Positions 43,291 to 52,598 of a stretch of DNA of 64,000 nt are shown one piece after another; the first letter of the stretch is position 1; the number at the start of each line of letters is the position of its first letter. The notes under the pieces were generated by a model. The model was not told where the DNA came from, did no database searches, and saw only the letters and a program-made list of their open reading frames with translations. Source of the stretch: Embleya scabrispora DSM 41855 (GTDB lineage: Bacteria; Actinomycetota; Actinomycetes; Streptomycetales; Streptomycetaceae); NCBI RefSeq assembly GCF_000372745.1, contig NZ_KB889675.1:204388-268387 (forward strand), given 5' to 3'. Both the position numbers and the translations under genes were made by a program.

Positions 43291-45509
43291 TTGGCGGCAG
43301 CGTCCTCGGAGGTCTCGGCGTTGTCTTCGCCCTCGATGACCGGGACGAGCGACAGCTTGCCGCGCTGGTCGATCTCGGCGATCTCGACCTGCACCTTGTC
43401 GCCGACCTTGATCACGTCGTCGACGTTCTCGACCCGCTTGCCGCCGGCGATCTTGCGCAGCTGCGAGATGTGCAGCAGGCCGTCCTTGCCGGGCATCAGC
43501 GACACGAACGCGCCGAACGTGGTGGTCTTGACAACCGTACCCAGGTACCGCTCGCCGACCTCGGGCATCGTCGGGTTGGCGATCGCGTTGATCGTCGCCC
43601 GCGCGGCCTCGGCCGAGGTGCCGTCCGAGGCACCGATGTAGATCGTGCCATCGTCCTCGATGGTGATCTCGGCACCGGTGTCGTCCTGGATCTGGTTGAT
43701 CATCTTGCCCTTCGGGCCGATGACCTCGCCGATCTTGTCCACCGGGATCTTGACGGTGATGATGCGCGGCGCGAACTGCGACATCTCGTCCGGCGTGTCG
43801 ATGGCTTCCATCATCACGTCGAGGATGTGCAGGCGGGCGTCCTTGGCCTGCTTGAGCGCACCGGCGAGCACCGACGCCGGAATGCCGTCGAGCTTGGTGT
43901 CGAGCTGGAGCGCGGTGACGAACTCCTTGGTGCCGGCGACCTTGAAGTCCATGTCGCCGTACGCGTCCTCGGCACCGAGGATGTCGGTCAGGCACACGTA
44001 CTCGGTCTTGCCGTCGACCTCGTCCGAGATCAGACCCATCGCGATGCCCGCGACCGGCGCCCGGAGCGGCACACCGGCGTTGAGCAGCGACATCGTGGAC
44101 GCGCAGACCGAGCCCATCGAGGTCGAGCCGTTGGAGCCGAGCGCCTCGGACACCTGACGGATCGCGTACGGGAAGTCCTCGCGGGCCGGCAGGACCGGGA
44201 GGATGGCGCGCTCGGCGAGCGCGCCGTGGCCGATCTCGCGGCGCTTGGGCGAGCCCACGCGGCCGGTCTCGCCGACCGAGTACGGCGGGAAGTTGTAGTT
44301 GTGCATGTAGCGCTTGCGCGTCTCGGGCGAGAGCGTGTCGAGCATCTGCTCCATGCGCAGCATGTTCAGCGTGGTGATGCCCAGGATCTGGGTCTCGCCG
44401 CGCTCGAACAGGGCCGAGCCGTGCACACGCGGGATGACCTCGACCTCGGCCGACAGGGTACGGATGTCGGTCAGGCCACGACCATCGATGCGCACCTTGT
44501 CGCGCAGCACGCGCTGACGCACGAGCTTCTTGGTGAGCGCGCGGAACGCGCCGCCGATCTCCTTCTCGCGACCCTCGAACGCCGGGAGCAGCTTCTCCGC
44601 GGCCAGGTCCTTGACGCGGTCGAGCTCGTTCTCGCGGGCCTGCTTGCCGGCGATGGTCAGCGCGGCCGACAGCTCGTCGGTCACCGCGGCGGCCAGCGCC
44701 TCGAAGACGTCGTCCTGGTAGTCCAGGTAGACCGGGAACTCGCCGGTCTCCTTGGCGGCCTTCTCGGCGACCTGGACCTGCGCGGCGCACAGCGCCTTGA
44801 TGAACTTCTTGGACGCCTCGAGGCCGTCCGCGACGACCTCCTCGGTCGGCGCGTCCGCGCCACCCTTGACCAGCTCGATCGTGCCGGTCGTGGCCTCGGC
44901 CTCGACCATCATGATCGCCACGTCGCCGTCCTCGAGCACACGGCCCGCGACGACCATGTCGAACACGGCGCGCTCGAGCTCGGTGTGCGTGGGGAAGCCG
45001 ACCCAGGTGCCGTCGATGAGCGCCACCCGGACGCCACCGATCGGGCCGGAGAACGGCAGGCCCGCGAGCTGGGTGGACATCGAGGCCGCGTTGATCGCGA
45101 CGACGTCGTACAGGTGGTCCGGGTTGAGCGCCATGATCGTCTCGACGATCTGGATCTCGTTGCGCAGGCCCTTCTTGAAGGACGGGCGCAGCGGACGGTC
45201 GATCAGGCGGCAGGTGAGGACGGCGTCCTCGGACGGGCGGCCCTCACGGCGGAAGAACGAGCCGGGGATCTTGCCCGCGGCGTACATGCGCTCCTCGACG
45301 TCCACCGTCAGGGGGAAGAAGTCGAGCTGGTCCTTCGGGCGCTTCGAGGCGGTCGTGGCCGAGAGCACCATGGTGTCGTCGTCCAGGTAGACCACGGCGG
45401 AGCCGGCGGCCTGCCGGGCCAACCGGCCGGTCTCGAAGCGGATGGTGCGGTTGCCGAACGTGCCGTTCTCGATGACTGCTTCGGCGAAGCTGATGTCGGG
45501 ACCCTCCAC
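43287..45509 (-). CDS. pnp: Polyribonucleotide nucleotidyltransferase (PNPase)
   Basis: 740 residues. Two RNase PH domains ([23 protein letters not shown], then [34 protein letters not shown] and the Asp pair in the [13 protein letters not shown]), then KH ([23 protein letters not shown]) and S1 ([26 protein letters not shown]) domains with an acidic tail. It degrades RNA 3'-5' by phosphorolysis and adds 3' tails; in Streptomyces it is also the source of RNA polyadenylation and can synthesise (p)ppGpp-like products only by paralogues. GTG 45509 behind AGGAGG decides the start. Confidence 0.96.
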   Translation of the reverse strand: MEGPDISFAEAVIENGTFGNRTIRFETGRLARQAAGSAVVYLDDDTMVLSATTASKRPKDQLDFFPLTVDVEERMYAAGKIPGSFFRREGRPSEDAVLTCRLIDRPLRPSFKKGLRNEIQIVETIMALNPDHLYDVVAINAASMSTQLAGLPFSGPIGGVRVALIDGTWVGFPTHTELERAVFDMVVAGRVLEDGDVAIMMVEAEATTGTIELVKGGADAPTEEVVADGLEASKKFIKALCAAQVQVAEKAAKETGEFPVYLDYQDDVFEALAAAVTDELSAALTIAGKQARENELDRVKDLAAEKLLPAFEGREKEIGGAFRALTKKLVRQRVLRDKVRIDGRGLTDIRTLSAEVEVIPRVHGSALFERGETQILGITTLNMLRMEQMLDTLSPETRKRYMHNYNFPPYSVGETGRVGSPKRREIGHGALAERAILPVLPAREDFPYAIRQVSEALGSNGSTSMGSVCASTMSLLNAGVPLRAPVAGIAMGLISDEVDGKTEYVCLTDILGAEDAYGDMDFKVAGTKEFVTALQLDTKLDGIPASVLAGALKQAKDARLHILDVMMEAIDTPDEMSQFAPRIITVKIPVDKIGEVIGPKGKMINQIQDDTGAEITIEDDGTIYIGASDGTSAEAARATINAIANPTMPEVGERYLGTVVKTTTFGAFVSLMPGKDGLLHISQLRKIAGGKRVENVDDVIKVGDKVQVEIAEIDQRGKLSLVPVIEGEDNAETSEDAAAK

Positions 45510-45830
45510 GGGTACCCTCCTCGTTCGTTTCGAGGGAGGTCCGCGGCGCATGACGCCTGAAGGGCCGGCCGAGCCGGTCTTCGATCGAAGCACCCGGGTG
45601 CGTTACCCGGGGGCCACTACCGAGGACCGGCGCTGTAGGTCGGCGCCTTGGTCGCGACGCGGCGCTCCCATGTCTTTGTTCGTCTTCGCTCGCGCTTGCG
45701 CGCGAGCGATTTCGTGTTGTCTTGTTCTATCTCAGCGCGGGATACCCGCGCCCCGAATACAGCCTACAAAGACCGTGTCCGGATACGGCGAAGGAGCGGC
45801 TCGCGAAAGCCGCTCCCCCGTCGTGCGTTA
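45510..45830 (-). promoter_or_regulatory. 321-bp rpsO-pnp intergenic region with leader hairpins
   Basis: On the minus strand the pnp leader contains CCCGGGT/ACCCGGG (45593-45611) and the palindrome CTTCGATCGAAG (45579-45590). In Streptomyces and E. coli pnp mRNA is cut in its leader by RNase III, and these hairpins are candidates. The terminator after rpsO lies at the other end. I see no gene in it. Confidence 0.5.
45793..45816 (-). terminator. Terminator (partial) between rpsO and pnp
   Basis: GGAGCGGCT (45793-45801) pairs perfectly with AGCCGCTCC (45808-45816) over a six-base loop, 15 bases after the rpsO stop. In other bacteria a leaky terminator at this place lets part of the rpsO transcripts run into pnp. 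Confidence 0.75.
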
Positions 45831-46118
45831 CTAGCGGATGCCGACGCCGCTGCGGCGGATGCTCAGGCGGTCCGTCAGCGTGCGGTAGCGCTCGATGTCC
45901 TTCTTGGCCAGGTAGCCGAGCAGGCGACGACGCTGGCCGACCAGGAGCAGCAGGCCCCGGCGGCTGTGGTGGTCGTGCTTGTGCTCCTTGAGGTGGGCGG
46001 TGAGCTCGTTGATGCGGTAGCTCAGGATCGCGACCTGCACCTCGGGGGAGCCGGTGTCGCCTTCCTTGGTGGCGTAGTCGGCCATGATCTGCTTCTTCGT
46101 TGCGGTGTCGAGCGACAC
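45831..46118 (-). CDS. rpsO: 30S ribosomal protein S15
   Basis: 95 residues, usual length. [66 protein letters not shown] and [12 protein letters not shown] are the S15 signature. It binds 16S rRNA early in assembly of the small subunit. The start is GTG (VSLDTATKK) behind GAGGGAG. It is upstream of pnp as in most bacteria. eccD lies upstream on the same strand. Confidence 0.97.
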   Translation of the reverse strand: MSLDTATKKQIMADYATKEGDTGSPEVQVAILSYRINELTAHLKEHKHDHHSRRGLLLLVGQRRRLLGYLAKKDIERYRTLTDRLSIRRSGVGIR

Positions 46119-46214
46119 GTGTTCTCCCTCTGCAAGGTGGTGAGCGCCCCCGGTCTGACTCACGGAGGCAACTGGGCTCACATGGTGCGGGCGCGCGGCC
46201 CGTGGGCAGCGCGC

Positions 46215-46251
46215 ATCCCGGGCACGCGGCTCCGGGATACGGACAACCCTA
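46215..46251 (-). promoter_or_regulatory. Candidate rpsO promoter element and leader hairpin
   Basis: On the minus strand TAGGGT (46251-46246) fits a Streptomyces -10 element directly after the eccD stop. Just downstream, ATCCCGG (46215-46221) and CCGGGAT (46232-46238) can form a leader hairpin. No clear -35 was found. The hairpin might instead terminate eccD. Confidence 0.35.
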
Positions 46252-46262
46252 GCAGGAGCGCA

Positions 46263-47663
46263 TCAGGCTGTGATGTTCCGCAGCTTGTCGTACAGATCCA
46301 GCACCGCCAGGCACAGCGGAACGACGGACACCATCAGCATGCCTTCGAGCACGTCCATCATCCGCCCCCAGAACGGGGACAGCCCGCGGGTGGGCACGGT
46401 GGTCGCGACGATCGCGAGCAGCGCGCCGACCGCGCACACCAGCGCGAAGATCCAGCCCTGGCGCTCCTTGTCCAGGAATCCGGTGTCCAGGGTCAGCCCG
46501 ATGAAGAGCATCGCCAGGCCGAGCAGGCCGGCCGTGTACAGCACGGTGACCTGCGTGGTGTGCCGGAACAGGCGAGCGCGACCGAGGGTGACCAGGGCCA
46601 GTACGGCGGTCAGGATCCGGGTCCACATGGTGTCGACGTTGCCCAGCACGACGCACGAGGCGACGATCACGGCGGCGCACGCCCCGGTGAGGCCGCTGAG
46701 CACCTCGTGCCCGTTGCGGGCGCGCGCGGCGACATCGGCGTGGTCCAGGGTGTCGCTCTGCCGGGCGGTGGGCGCGTCCGAGGGCAGGAAGCCGATCGGC
46801 AGGCGGGCGAGGCGGGCCGCCCAGGAGGGCAGGAAGGCGATCATCGCGATCGCGACGGTGCCGGCCACGGCCGCCGCCTCGCGCGGGCCGCTCTCGAAGG
46901 TGATCAGGCCGAAGGTGGCCAGCGTGCCGAGCGCGCCCGCGCCGGCGCCGGCGATGTAGACGGCACCGCGTTCCGGCAGCAGCGCGGCGATCAGCGTGGA
47001 GACCACCAGGACCGCGACGCAGGCGGTCAGGAACTGGACCCGTCCGGGACCCTCGCGCACCGGCGGCTCGATCGCACCCAGGCCGGCCAGGAAGGCGTTC
47101 GGCAGCGCGCCCAGGCCGAGCACGGCGCCGCCCACGTGGTCCCCGTACACCCGGGAGCGCACACCGGCGACCACGGTGAGCACCAGGGCCAGCGAGCCGC
47201 CGACGATGGCGGGCAGGCCGTGCGGCAGGGGGGTCATCCGCCAGAGCGCGATGGCGCCGAGGGTGAAGAAGGCAGCCGCACCGGACAGGCCGGCGATCCG
47301 CAACATCTCCGGCGTCCACAACCGGTTGTCGCCGGCGACCGAGGTGGCCACCGAGTCGGCCACGTCGTCGTAGACCGGCGGCGGCGGTGCGTCCGCGAGC
47401 GCGGTGAAGCGCAGCAACTCGCCGTCGCGCACGTTCTGCCCGGCCAGGGTGAGCGCACTGTCCAGGGGCTCGCCGTCGAACCGGGTGAGCTGGAAGCCGG
47501 TCACCGCGCCGTTGCGCTGGGTCTGTCCGGACAGCCGGAGTATCTCCGGGTACAGCTCCGCGAGCGGGACCTCTTCCGGCAGCGCGAGATCGACTCGGCA
47601 GTCCGGCGCGATGACGGTGATCCGGGCGAACCCGGTGGTGACCGTCGTGGTCGTGGAGTTCAC
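46263..47663 (-). CDS. eccD: EccD, type VII secretion integral membrane protein
   Basis: 466 residues. A ubiquitin-like N-terminal domain (ARITVIAPDCRVDLALPEEVPLAELYPEIL, about residues 12-90) and then eleven hydrophobic helices: the layout of EccD, which forms the membrane vestibule of the ESX core complex. The GTG at 47663 (VNSTTTTV) follows AGGGGGAT; a longer frame upstream is not conserved in type. It is divergent from eccC; a promoter is proposed at 47783-47810. It borders rpsO, as in Streptomyces coelicolor. Confidence 0.92.
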   Translation of the reverse strand: MNSTTTTVTTGFARITVIAPDCRVDLALPEEVPLAELYPEILRLSGQTQRNGAVTGFQLTRFDGEPLDSALTLAGQNVRDGELLRFTALADAPPPPVYDDVADSVATSVAGDNRLWTPEMLRIAGLSGAAAFFTLGAIALWRMTPLPHGLPAIVGGSLALVLTVVAGVRSRVYGDHVGGAVLGLGALPNAFLAGLGAIEPPVREGPGRVQFLTACVAVLVVSTLIAALLPERGAVYIAGAGAGALGTLATFGLITFESGPREAAAVAGTVAIAMIAFLPSWAARLARLPIGFLPSDAPTARQSDTLDHADVAARARNGHEVLSGLTGACAAVIVASCVVLGNVDTMWTRILTAVLALVTLGRARLFRHTTQVTVLYTAGLLGLAMLFIGLTLDTGFLDKERQGWIFALVCAVGALLAIVATTVPTRGLSPFWGRMMDVLEGMLMVSVVPLCLAVLDLYDKLRNITA

Positions 47664-47782
47664 CTGTGCAGATCCCCCTGCTTGTAGCTGCCCCGTGTCC
47701 CGCGGCCCCGAGGGGCCGGGATGACGACGCACTCTATACGCCGCGACACGGCTCACCACTGGCGTCGACGGGGTCGGCCAGT

Positions 47783-47810
47783 AGTATCGGCGCACACACG
47801 AACGGCTCAA
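47783..47810 (-). promoter_or_regulatory. Candidate eccD promoter
   Basis: On the minus strand TTGAGC (47810-47805) and GATACT (47788-47783), spacer 16, about 120 bases upstream of the eccD start. The rest of the 276-base divergent eccD/eccC region has a direct repeat CGGCTCAAC/CGGCTCACG and an AT-richer patch near 47850-47865, but no clear eccC promoter. Confidence 0.4.
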
Positions 47811-47939
47811 CCGGCTCACGTGTGCATGGAGACGACCCTGACGGGGTGGGTTGACTCACATAACCTGCTCCTTTTCCGTGCTCTGCGGCGGGCTCGATCC
47901 ATGTCCCAGGATCCTCGCGACGGATGAGGCTGATTCACC

Positions 47940-50900
47940 TTGACCGTGGTCATCGTCAAGCGCCCACCCAGGGTGCTGCCCTCTCCTGTGCCGGCGGAGG
48001 AGATCCAGCTCCAGGCGCCGCCCGAACTGGAGCGCCCCACCGACCAGAACTGGATCATGAGCGTGCTCCCGATGATGGGCATGCTCGGCTCGGCCGGCTT
48101 CTTCTTCATGCCCGGTGCGCCGAAGATGATGATGGTCATGGGCGGCATGATGATGGTCTCGTCGCTGGTCATGGTGGTCGCCAACATCATCAAGTCGCGT
48201 GGTGGCAACCGGGTTCAGATGCTCGATGCCCGACGCGACTACCTGAAGTACCTCGCCCAGCAGCGCAAGGAGGTCCGCCGGACCGCCCGCAAACAGCGCG
48301 ACGCGCAGTTGTGGACGCACCCGGACCCGGCGCAGCTGTGGTCGGTGGCGGCGGGCGAGCGGCGGATCTGGGAACGCCGAGCCGGTGACGCCGACTTCGC
48401 ACAGGTCCGGGTCGGCGTGGGCCAGCAGCAGTTGTCCACCCCGCTGGTGGCGCCGAGCACCGCGCCGCTGGAGGAACTGGAACCGCTGTGCGCGGACGCC
48501 ATGCGGCGCTTCCTGCGCACCCAGGCGACGCTGGACGATTTGCCGATGGCGGTGTCGCTGCGCTCCTTCTATCACCTGACCGTCTCCGGCGAGCCGGAGC
48601 GGGTGTACGGGCTGACCCGGGCGATGCTGGGCCAACTCGCGGTGCTGCACTCGCCGGACGACGTGCGCATCGTGGTGGCCACGGACGCCAACTCGCTGCC
48701 GCGCTGGGACTGGCTCAAGTGGCTGCCGCATGTGCAGCACCCGTCCCTGTCGGACGGCGCCGGTTCGGTCCGGATGATCGCGGGCGACCTCGGCGAGATC
48801 GAGGAGTGGCTGGCCGAGGACCTGGCCGGGCGCTCGCGCTTCGCGGCCGGCGCGCAGCCCGTGTTGGACCAGCCGCACCTGGTGGTGGTCCTGGACGGCG
48901 GCGGCGTGCCCGCCAACTCGCTGCTCGCGGGGGCGGACGGGTTGCAGGGCGTGACCATCGTCGAGGTGGTGCCCGGGCCGCTGGACGAACTGCGCGGCGG
49001 GCTGGCGATCATCGCCGAGGAGGACCGGCTGACGCTGGAGTCGACGGCGGGCGCGTACGAGGGGATGCCCGACTTCCTGTCGGCGGGCGATGCGGAGGCG
49101 CTCGCCCGGAAGTTGGCCCCGCTGCGGCTGTCGGCCAACGACGACGACGAGCCGCTGCTGGCCAACCTGGACTTCACCGACCTGATGGGCATCGGGGACG
49201 CGGCGCAGGTGGACGTGTCGCAGACCTGGCGGCCCAGGCCGCCGAACGACCGGCTGCGGGTGCCGATCGGGATCGGCCAGAACGGCGAGCCGATCATGCT
49301 GGACATCAAGGAAGCGGCGATGGAGGGCATGGGTCCGCACGGCCTGTGCGTCGGCGCCACCGGATCCGGCAAGTCCGAGCTGCTGCGCACCCTGGTGCTG
49401 GGCCTGGCCACCACGCACAGCTCGGAGATCCTCAACTTCGTGCTCGCCGACTTCAAGGGCGGCGCGACCTTCTCCGGGATGTCGGACATGCCGCACGTCG
49501 CGGCGGTGATCACGAACCTGTCCGACGACCTGACCCTGGTCGACCGCATGCGCGACTCGATCACGGGCGAGCTGAACCGGCGGCAGGAGCTGCTGCGGTC
49601 GGCGGGCAACTACGCCAACATGCACGACTACGAGCGGGCCCGGGTCGCGGGCGCCGCGCTGGAGCCGCTGCCCTCGCTGGTGATCATCATCGACGAGTTC
49701 AGTGAACTGCTCACCGCCAAGCCGGACTTCATCGACATGTTCATCCAGATCGGCCGCATCGGTCGATCGCTGGGCGTACACCTGCTGCTCGCGTCGCAGC
49801 GTCTGGAGGAGGGCCGGCTGCGCGGTCTGGACACGTATTTGTCCTACCGGATCGGTCTGCGCACCTTCTCCGCCGCCGAGTCGCGCGCGGCGATCGGCGT
49901 ACCGGACGCGTACCACCTGCCTTCCGTGCCCGGCGCGGGCTACCTCAAGTTCGACACCGAGTCGATGGTGCAGTTCAAGGCCGCGTACGTCTCCGGCACC
50001 TACCGGGCCTCCGACCGGGTGCGGCGCAACCAGTCGGGCGCACCCATGCCGGTGCTGTTCGGCAGTCGGTGGACGGCCGCGAACATGTGGAACCGGCAGC
50101 CCGATCTGCCGCCGGAGCCCGAGCCCGAGCCGGACATCGACAGCGCGCTCGCGGACACCGTGCTGGACGTGATCGTGCGCCGGATGGTCAACCAGGGTCC
50201 GCCCGCGCACCAGGTGTGGCTGCCGCCGCTGGCCGAGTCGAACTCGGTCGACCAGATGTTGCCGCCGCTGCAGGTCACTGCGGATCGTGGGCTCAGCTCG
50301 CCCGACTGGGGCGCGAACGGCCGTCTGGTGGTGCCGCTGGGCCTGGTGGACAAGCCGTTCGAGCAGCGCCGCGACGTGATGTACGCGGACCTGTCCGGCG
50401 CGGCCGGCCACGCGCTCGTCGTGGGTGGCCCGCGCAGCGGCAAGAGCACCCTGCTGCGCACCATGATCACCTCCTTCGCACTGACCCACACGCCGGCCGA
50501 AGTCCAGTTCTACGTACTGGACTTCGGCGGCGGTGGCATGGTCGCGTTGAGCGATCTGCCGCACGTGGGCGGGGTGGCGGGCCGGCTCGACGCCGAGCGG
50601 GTGCGCCGGATCGTCAGCGAGGTCAAGGGCATCCTGGACCGGCGCGAGGAGATGTTCCGGGTCAACAACATCGACTCGATCGACACGTTCCGCAGGCGCC
50701 GCGCCGCCGGGACGCTGCCGGACGAGGCGTGGGGCGACGTCTTCCTGCTCGTCGACGGCTGGTTGACGCTCAAGAACGACTTCGACGCACTCGAGGCCGA
50801 GGTCACCGACATCGCCACGCGGGGTCTGGGCTTCGGCGTGCACGTGGTGCTCACCGCGTCCCGGCACCCGGAGATCCGGCCCGCGCTCAAGGACCAGATC

Positions 50901-51890
50901 CAGACCCGGCTGGAGCTGCGGCTCGGCGAGACGATGGAGTCCGAGGTCGACCGGCGGCTCGCGGCGAACGTGCCCACGGGCGCGCCGGGTCGCGGCCTGT
51001 CCCCGGACAAGCTGCACTTCCTGGCCGCGCTGCCGCGGATCGACGGGTCCTCCTCGGCGGAGGACCTGGGCGAGGGCATGGCGGCCATGGTCGGCGCGAT
51101 CAAGGCCGCGTGGGCGGGGCCGCCCGCTCCCCCGGTGCGGGTGCTGCCGATGCTGCTGCCCTACGAGCAGTTGCCGACGCCCGCGCAGGTGCCCGGTCGG
51201 GCCATCCCGATCGGGGTGGACGAGGCGACGCTCAGCCCGGTGTACCTGGACTTCAACGTCGACACGAACTTCGTGCTGTTCGGCGAGAGCGAGTCCGGCA
51301 AGACCAACTTCCTGCGGCTGCTGGCACGCGGCATCTCCGAGCGGTACACGCCGGCCGAGGCCCGGATCATCGTGTCCGACTACCGGCGCACGCTCTTGGA
51401 CGTGGTCCCCGAGTCGCACCTGCTGGAGTACGCGGCGGCGGCTCCGGCCCTGACCTCGTTCATGAACGAGATCCGAGGCGGCATCGAACGCCGCCTGCCC
51501 GGACCGGAGGTGACCCAGGACCAGCTGCGCAACCGGAGCTGGTGGAGCGGCCCCGAGCTGTTCCTGCTGGTCGACGACTACGACCTGGTGGCCTCCTCGA
51601 GCGGCAACCCGGTCGGCACCATCGCCGAGTTCCTGCCGCTGGCCCGCGACGTCGGCCTGCACCTGATCATCGCCCGCAGCAGCGGCGGCGCGGGCCGCGC
51701 GCTGTACGAGCCGGTCCTGCAAAAGCTCCTCGACCTGGGCACGTCCGGCCTGATCCTGTCCGGCAACCGCGACGAGGGCGCCCTGATGGCCAACGTCAAG
51801 CCGGCCCAACTCCCTCCCGGACGCGGCCAGTTCATCACCCGCCGCCGAGGCGTCGAACTGATCCAGACGGCCTGGCTCGCGGAAACCTGA
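47940..51890 (+). CDS. eccC: EccC, type VII secretion FtsK/SpoIIIE-type ATPase (EccCa+EccCb fused)
   Basis: 1316 residues. Starts VIVKRPPR, typical of EccC; two Met-rich membrane helices at about 38-85; then three FtsK-type ATPase domains with Walker A GATGSGKS (472-479), GGPRSGKST (829-837) and GESESGKT (1115-1122). Walker B is complete in the first (VIIIDEF) but VDGW and VDDY in the second and third, matching the rule that the first domain hydrolyses ATP and the others bind substrate. It drives export of WXG100 proteins. The start is TTG; a GTG two codons later is also possible. A 16-bp terminator follows. Confidence 0.96.
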   Translation: MTVVIVKRPPRVLPSPVPAEEIQLQAPPELERPTDQNWIMSVLPMMGMLGSAGFFFMPGAPKMMMVMGGMMMVSSLVMVVANIIKSRGGNRVQMLDARRDYLKYLAQQRKEVRRTARKQRDAQLWTHPDPAQLWSVAAGERRIWERRAGDADFAQVRVGVGQQQLSTPLVAPSTAPLEELEPLCADAMRRFLRTQATLDDLPMAVSLRSFYHLTVSGEPERVYGLTRAMLGQLAVLHSPDDVRIVVATDANSLPRWDWLKWLPHVQHPSLSDGAGSVRMIAGDLGEIEEWLAEDLAGRSRFAAGAQPVLDQPHLVVVLDGGGVPANSLLAGADGLQGVTIVEVVPGPLDELRGGLAIIAEEDRLTLESTAGAYEGMPDFLSAGDAEALARKLAPLRLSANDDDEPLLANLDFTDLMGIGDAAQVDVSQTWRPRPPNDRLRVPIGIGQNGEPIMLDIKEAAMEGMGPHGLCVGATGSGKSELLRTLVLGLATTHSSEILNFVLADFKGGATFSGMSDMPHVAAVITNLSDDLTLVDRMRDSITGELNRRQELLRSAGNYANMHDYERARVAGAALEPLPSLVIIIDEFSELLTAKPDFIDMFIQIGRIGRSLGVHLLLASQRLEEGRLRGLDTYLSYRIGLRTFSAAESRAAIGVPDAYHLPSVPGAGYLKFDTESMVQFKAAYVSGTYRASDRVRRNQSGAPMPVLFGSRWTAANMWNRQPDLPPEPEPEPDIDSALADTVLDVIVRRMVNQGPPAHQVWLPPLAESNSVDQMLPPLQVTADRGLSSPDWGANGRLVVPLGLVDKPFEQRRDVMYADLSGAAGHALVVGGPRSGKSTLLRTMITSFALTHTPAEVQFYVLDFGGGGMVALSDLPHVGGVAGRLDAERVRRIVSEVKGILDRREEMFRVNNIDSIDTFRRRRAAGTLPDEAWGDVFLLVDGWLTLKNDFDALEAEVTDIATRGLGFGVHVVLTASRHPEIRPALKDQIQTRLELRLGETMESEVDRRLAANVPTGAPGRGLSPDKLHFLAALPRIDGSSSAEDLGEGMAAMVGAIKAAWAGPPAPPVRVLPMLLPYEQLPTPAQVPGRAIPIGVDEATLSPVYLDFNVDTNFVLFGESESGKTNFLRLLARGISERYTPAEARIIVSDYRRTLLDVVPESHLLEYAAAAPALTSFMNEIRGGIERRLPGPEVTQDQLRNRSWWSGPELFLLVDDYDLVASSSGNPVGTIAEFLPLARDVGLHLIIARSSGGAGRALYEPVLQKLLDLGTSGLILSGNRDEGALMANVKPAQLPPGRGQFITRRRGVELIQTAWLAET

Positions 51891-51904
51891 CGACGCCCGC
51901 AGCC

Positions 51905-51942
51905 AAAGCGGGGCTCGACCGACATCGGTCGAGCCCCGCTTT
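51905..51942 (+). terminator. Strong terminator after eccC
   Basis: AAAGCGGGGCTCGACC pairs perfectly with GGTCGAGCCCCGCTTT (16 bp) over a six-base loop, 14 bases after the eccC stop. It isolates eccC from the following ESX genes; 51943-52114 has an AT-rich patch (TTATAACGG near 51976) that may hold their promoter. Confidence 0.9.
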
Positions 51943-52114
51943 GCATCGGTATGCCTGACCCGTCCATCCGAATAGTTATAACGGAACGTCAGCCTCCTCT
52001 TGCGATCCGCTGATGATTCATGGATCAATGGGCGACACTGTGGCACGCAGGCGTGTTCGACGTGCGCCGGGGAGGGTCGCGAATCGCGGCGACAAGCTCG
52101 GGGGAAGTGTGGTC

Positions 52115-52561
52115 ATGGCAGGACAGGATTCCGCGCCGGGGGGCGGCGGAGCGGGTTTCCGATTGAGCGTGGAGGCATTGGAGGCGTTCCAGGGCGCATT
52201 GCAGGCCGTACTGGCCGATCTCGTGGACAGTGCGGACTCGCCGGCGAACGCGACGAAGTACACGATCGGCGAGGGTGACTTGGGAGTGTCCTTCGCCGAG
52301 GCACCGTTGATCGGCGGGGTCCTCAAGGAGACGGCCGACCGACTGCAGACCTTGATCAACACGCTGCACGGCCAGATCGCGAAGATGAAGCAGAACATCA
52401 AGGCGACCGGCGACAACGTGGTGGCGACGGACGACGAACAGCGCCGCGCCGCACTGCAGATCCAGCAGGTGCTCAACGGCGGCTCGCAACCTCCGGTCGT
52501 CGATTCACCTCCTCGGGTACCGCAGGCACCACCGGCGAACCGGAAGGTCGATCTCGGATGA
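52115..52561 (+). CDS. ESX-associated small helical protein
   Basis: 148 residues. After a Gly-rich N-terminus the protein is helical (LSVEALEAFQGALQAVLADLVDSA and LKETADRLQTLINTLHGQIAKMKQNI), resembling WXG100/EspC-like helical hairpins, but it has no W-x-G turn. A Pro-rich tail follows. The location between eccC and a WXG100 gene, 37 bases before the latter, suggests a secreted heterodimer partner or chaperone. The ATG at 52115 is eight bases after GGGGAA; a GTG two codons earlier is possible. Confidence 0.65.
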   Translation: MAGQDSAPGGGGAGFRLSVEALEAFQGALQAVLADLVDSADSPANATKYTIGEGDLGVSFAEAPLIGGVLKETADRLQTLINTLHGQIAKMKQNIKATGDNVVATDDEQRRAALQIQQVLNGGSQPPVVDSPPRVPQAPPANRKVDLG

Positions 52562-52598
52562 CGCGGGGGCGAAGCACGAGAGCCAGGGGGAGATTCTG

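Noticed and set aside
47856-52046. 1396-codon frame on the minus strand
   Set aside because: Antisense shadow of eccC produced by GC-biased third positions; composition is Arg/Gln/His/Gly-rich and unlike any protein family.
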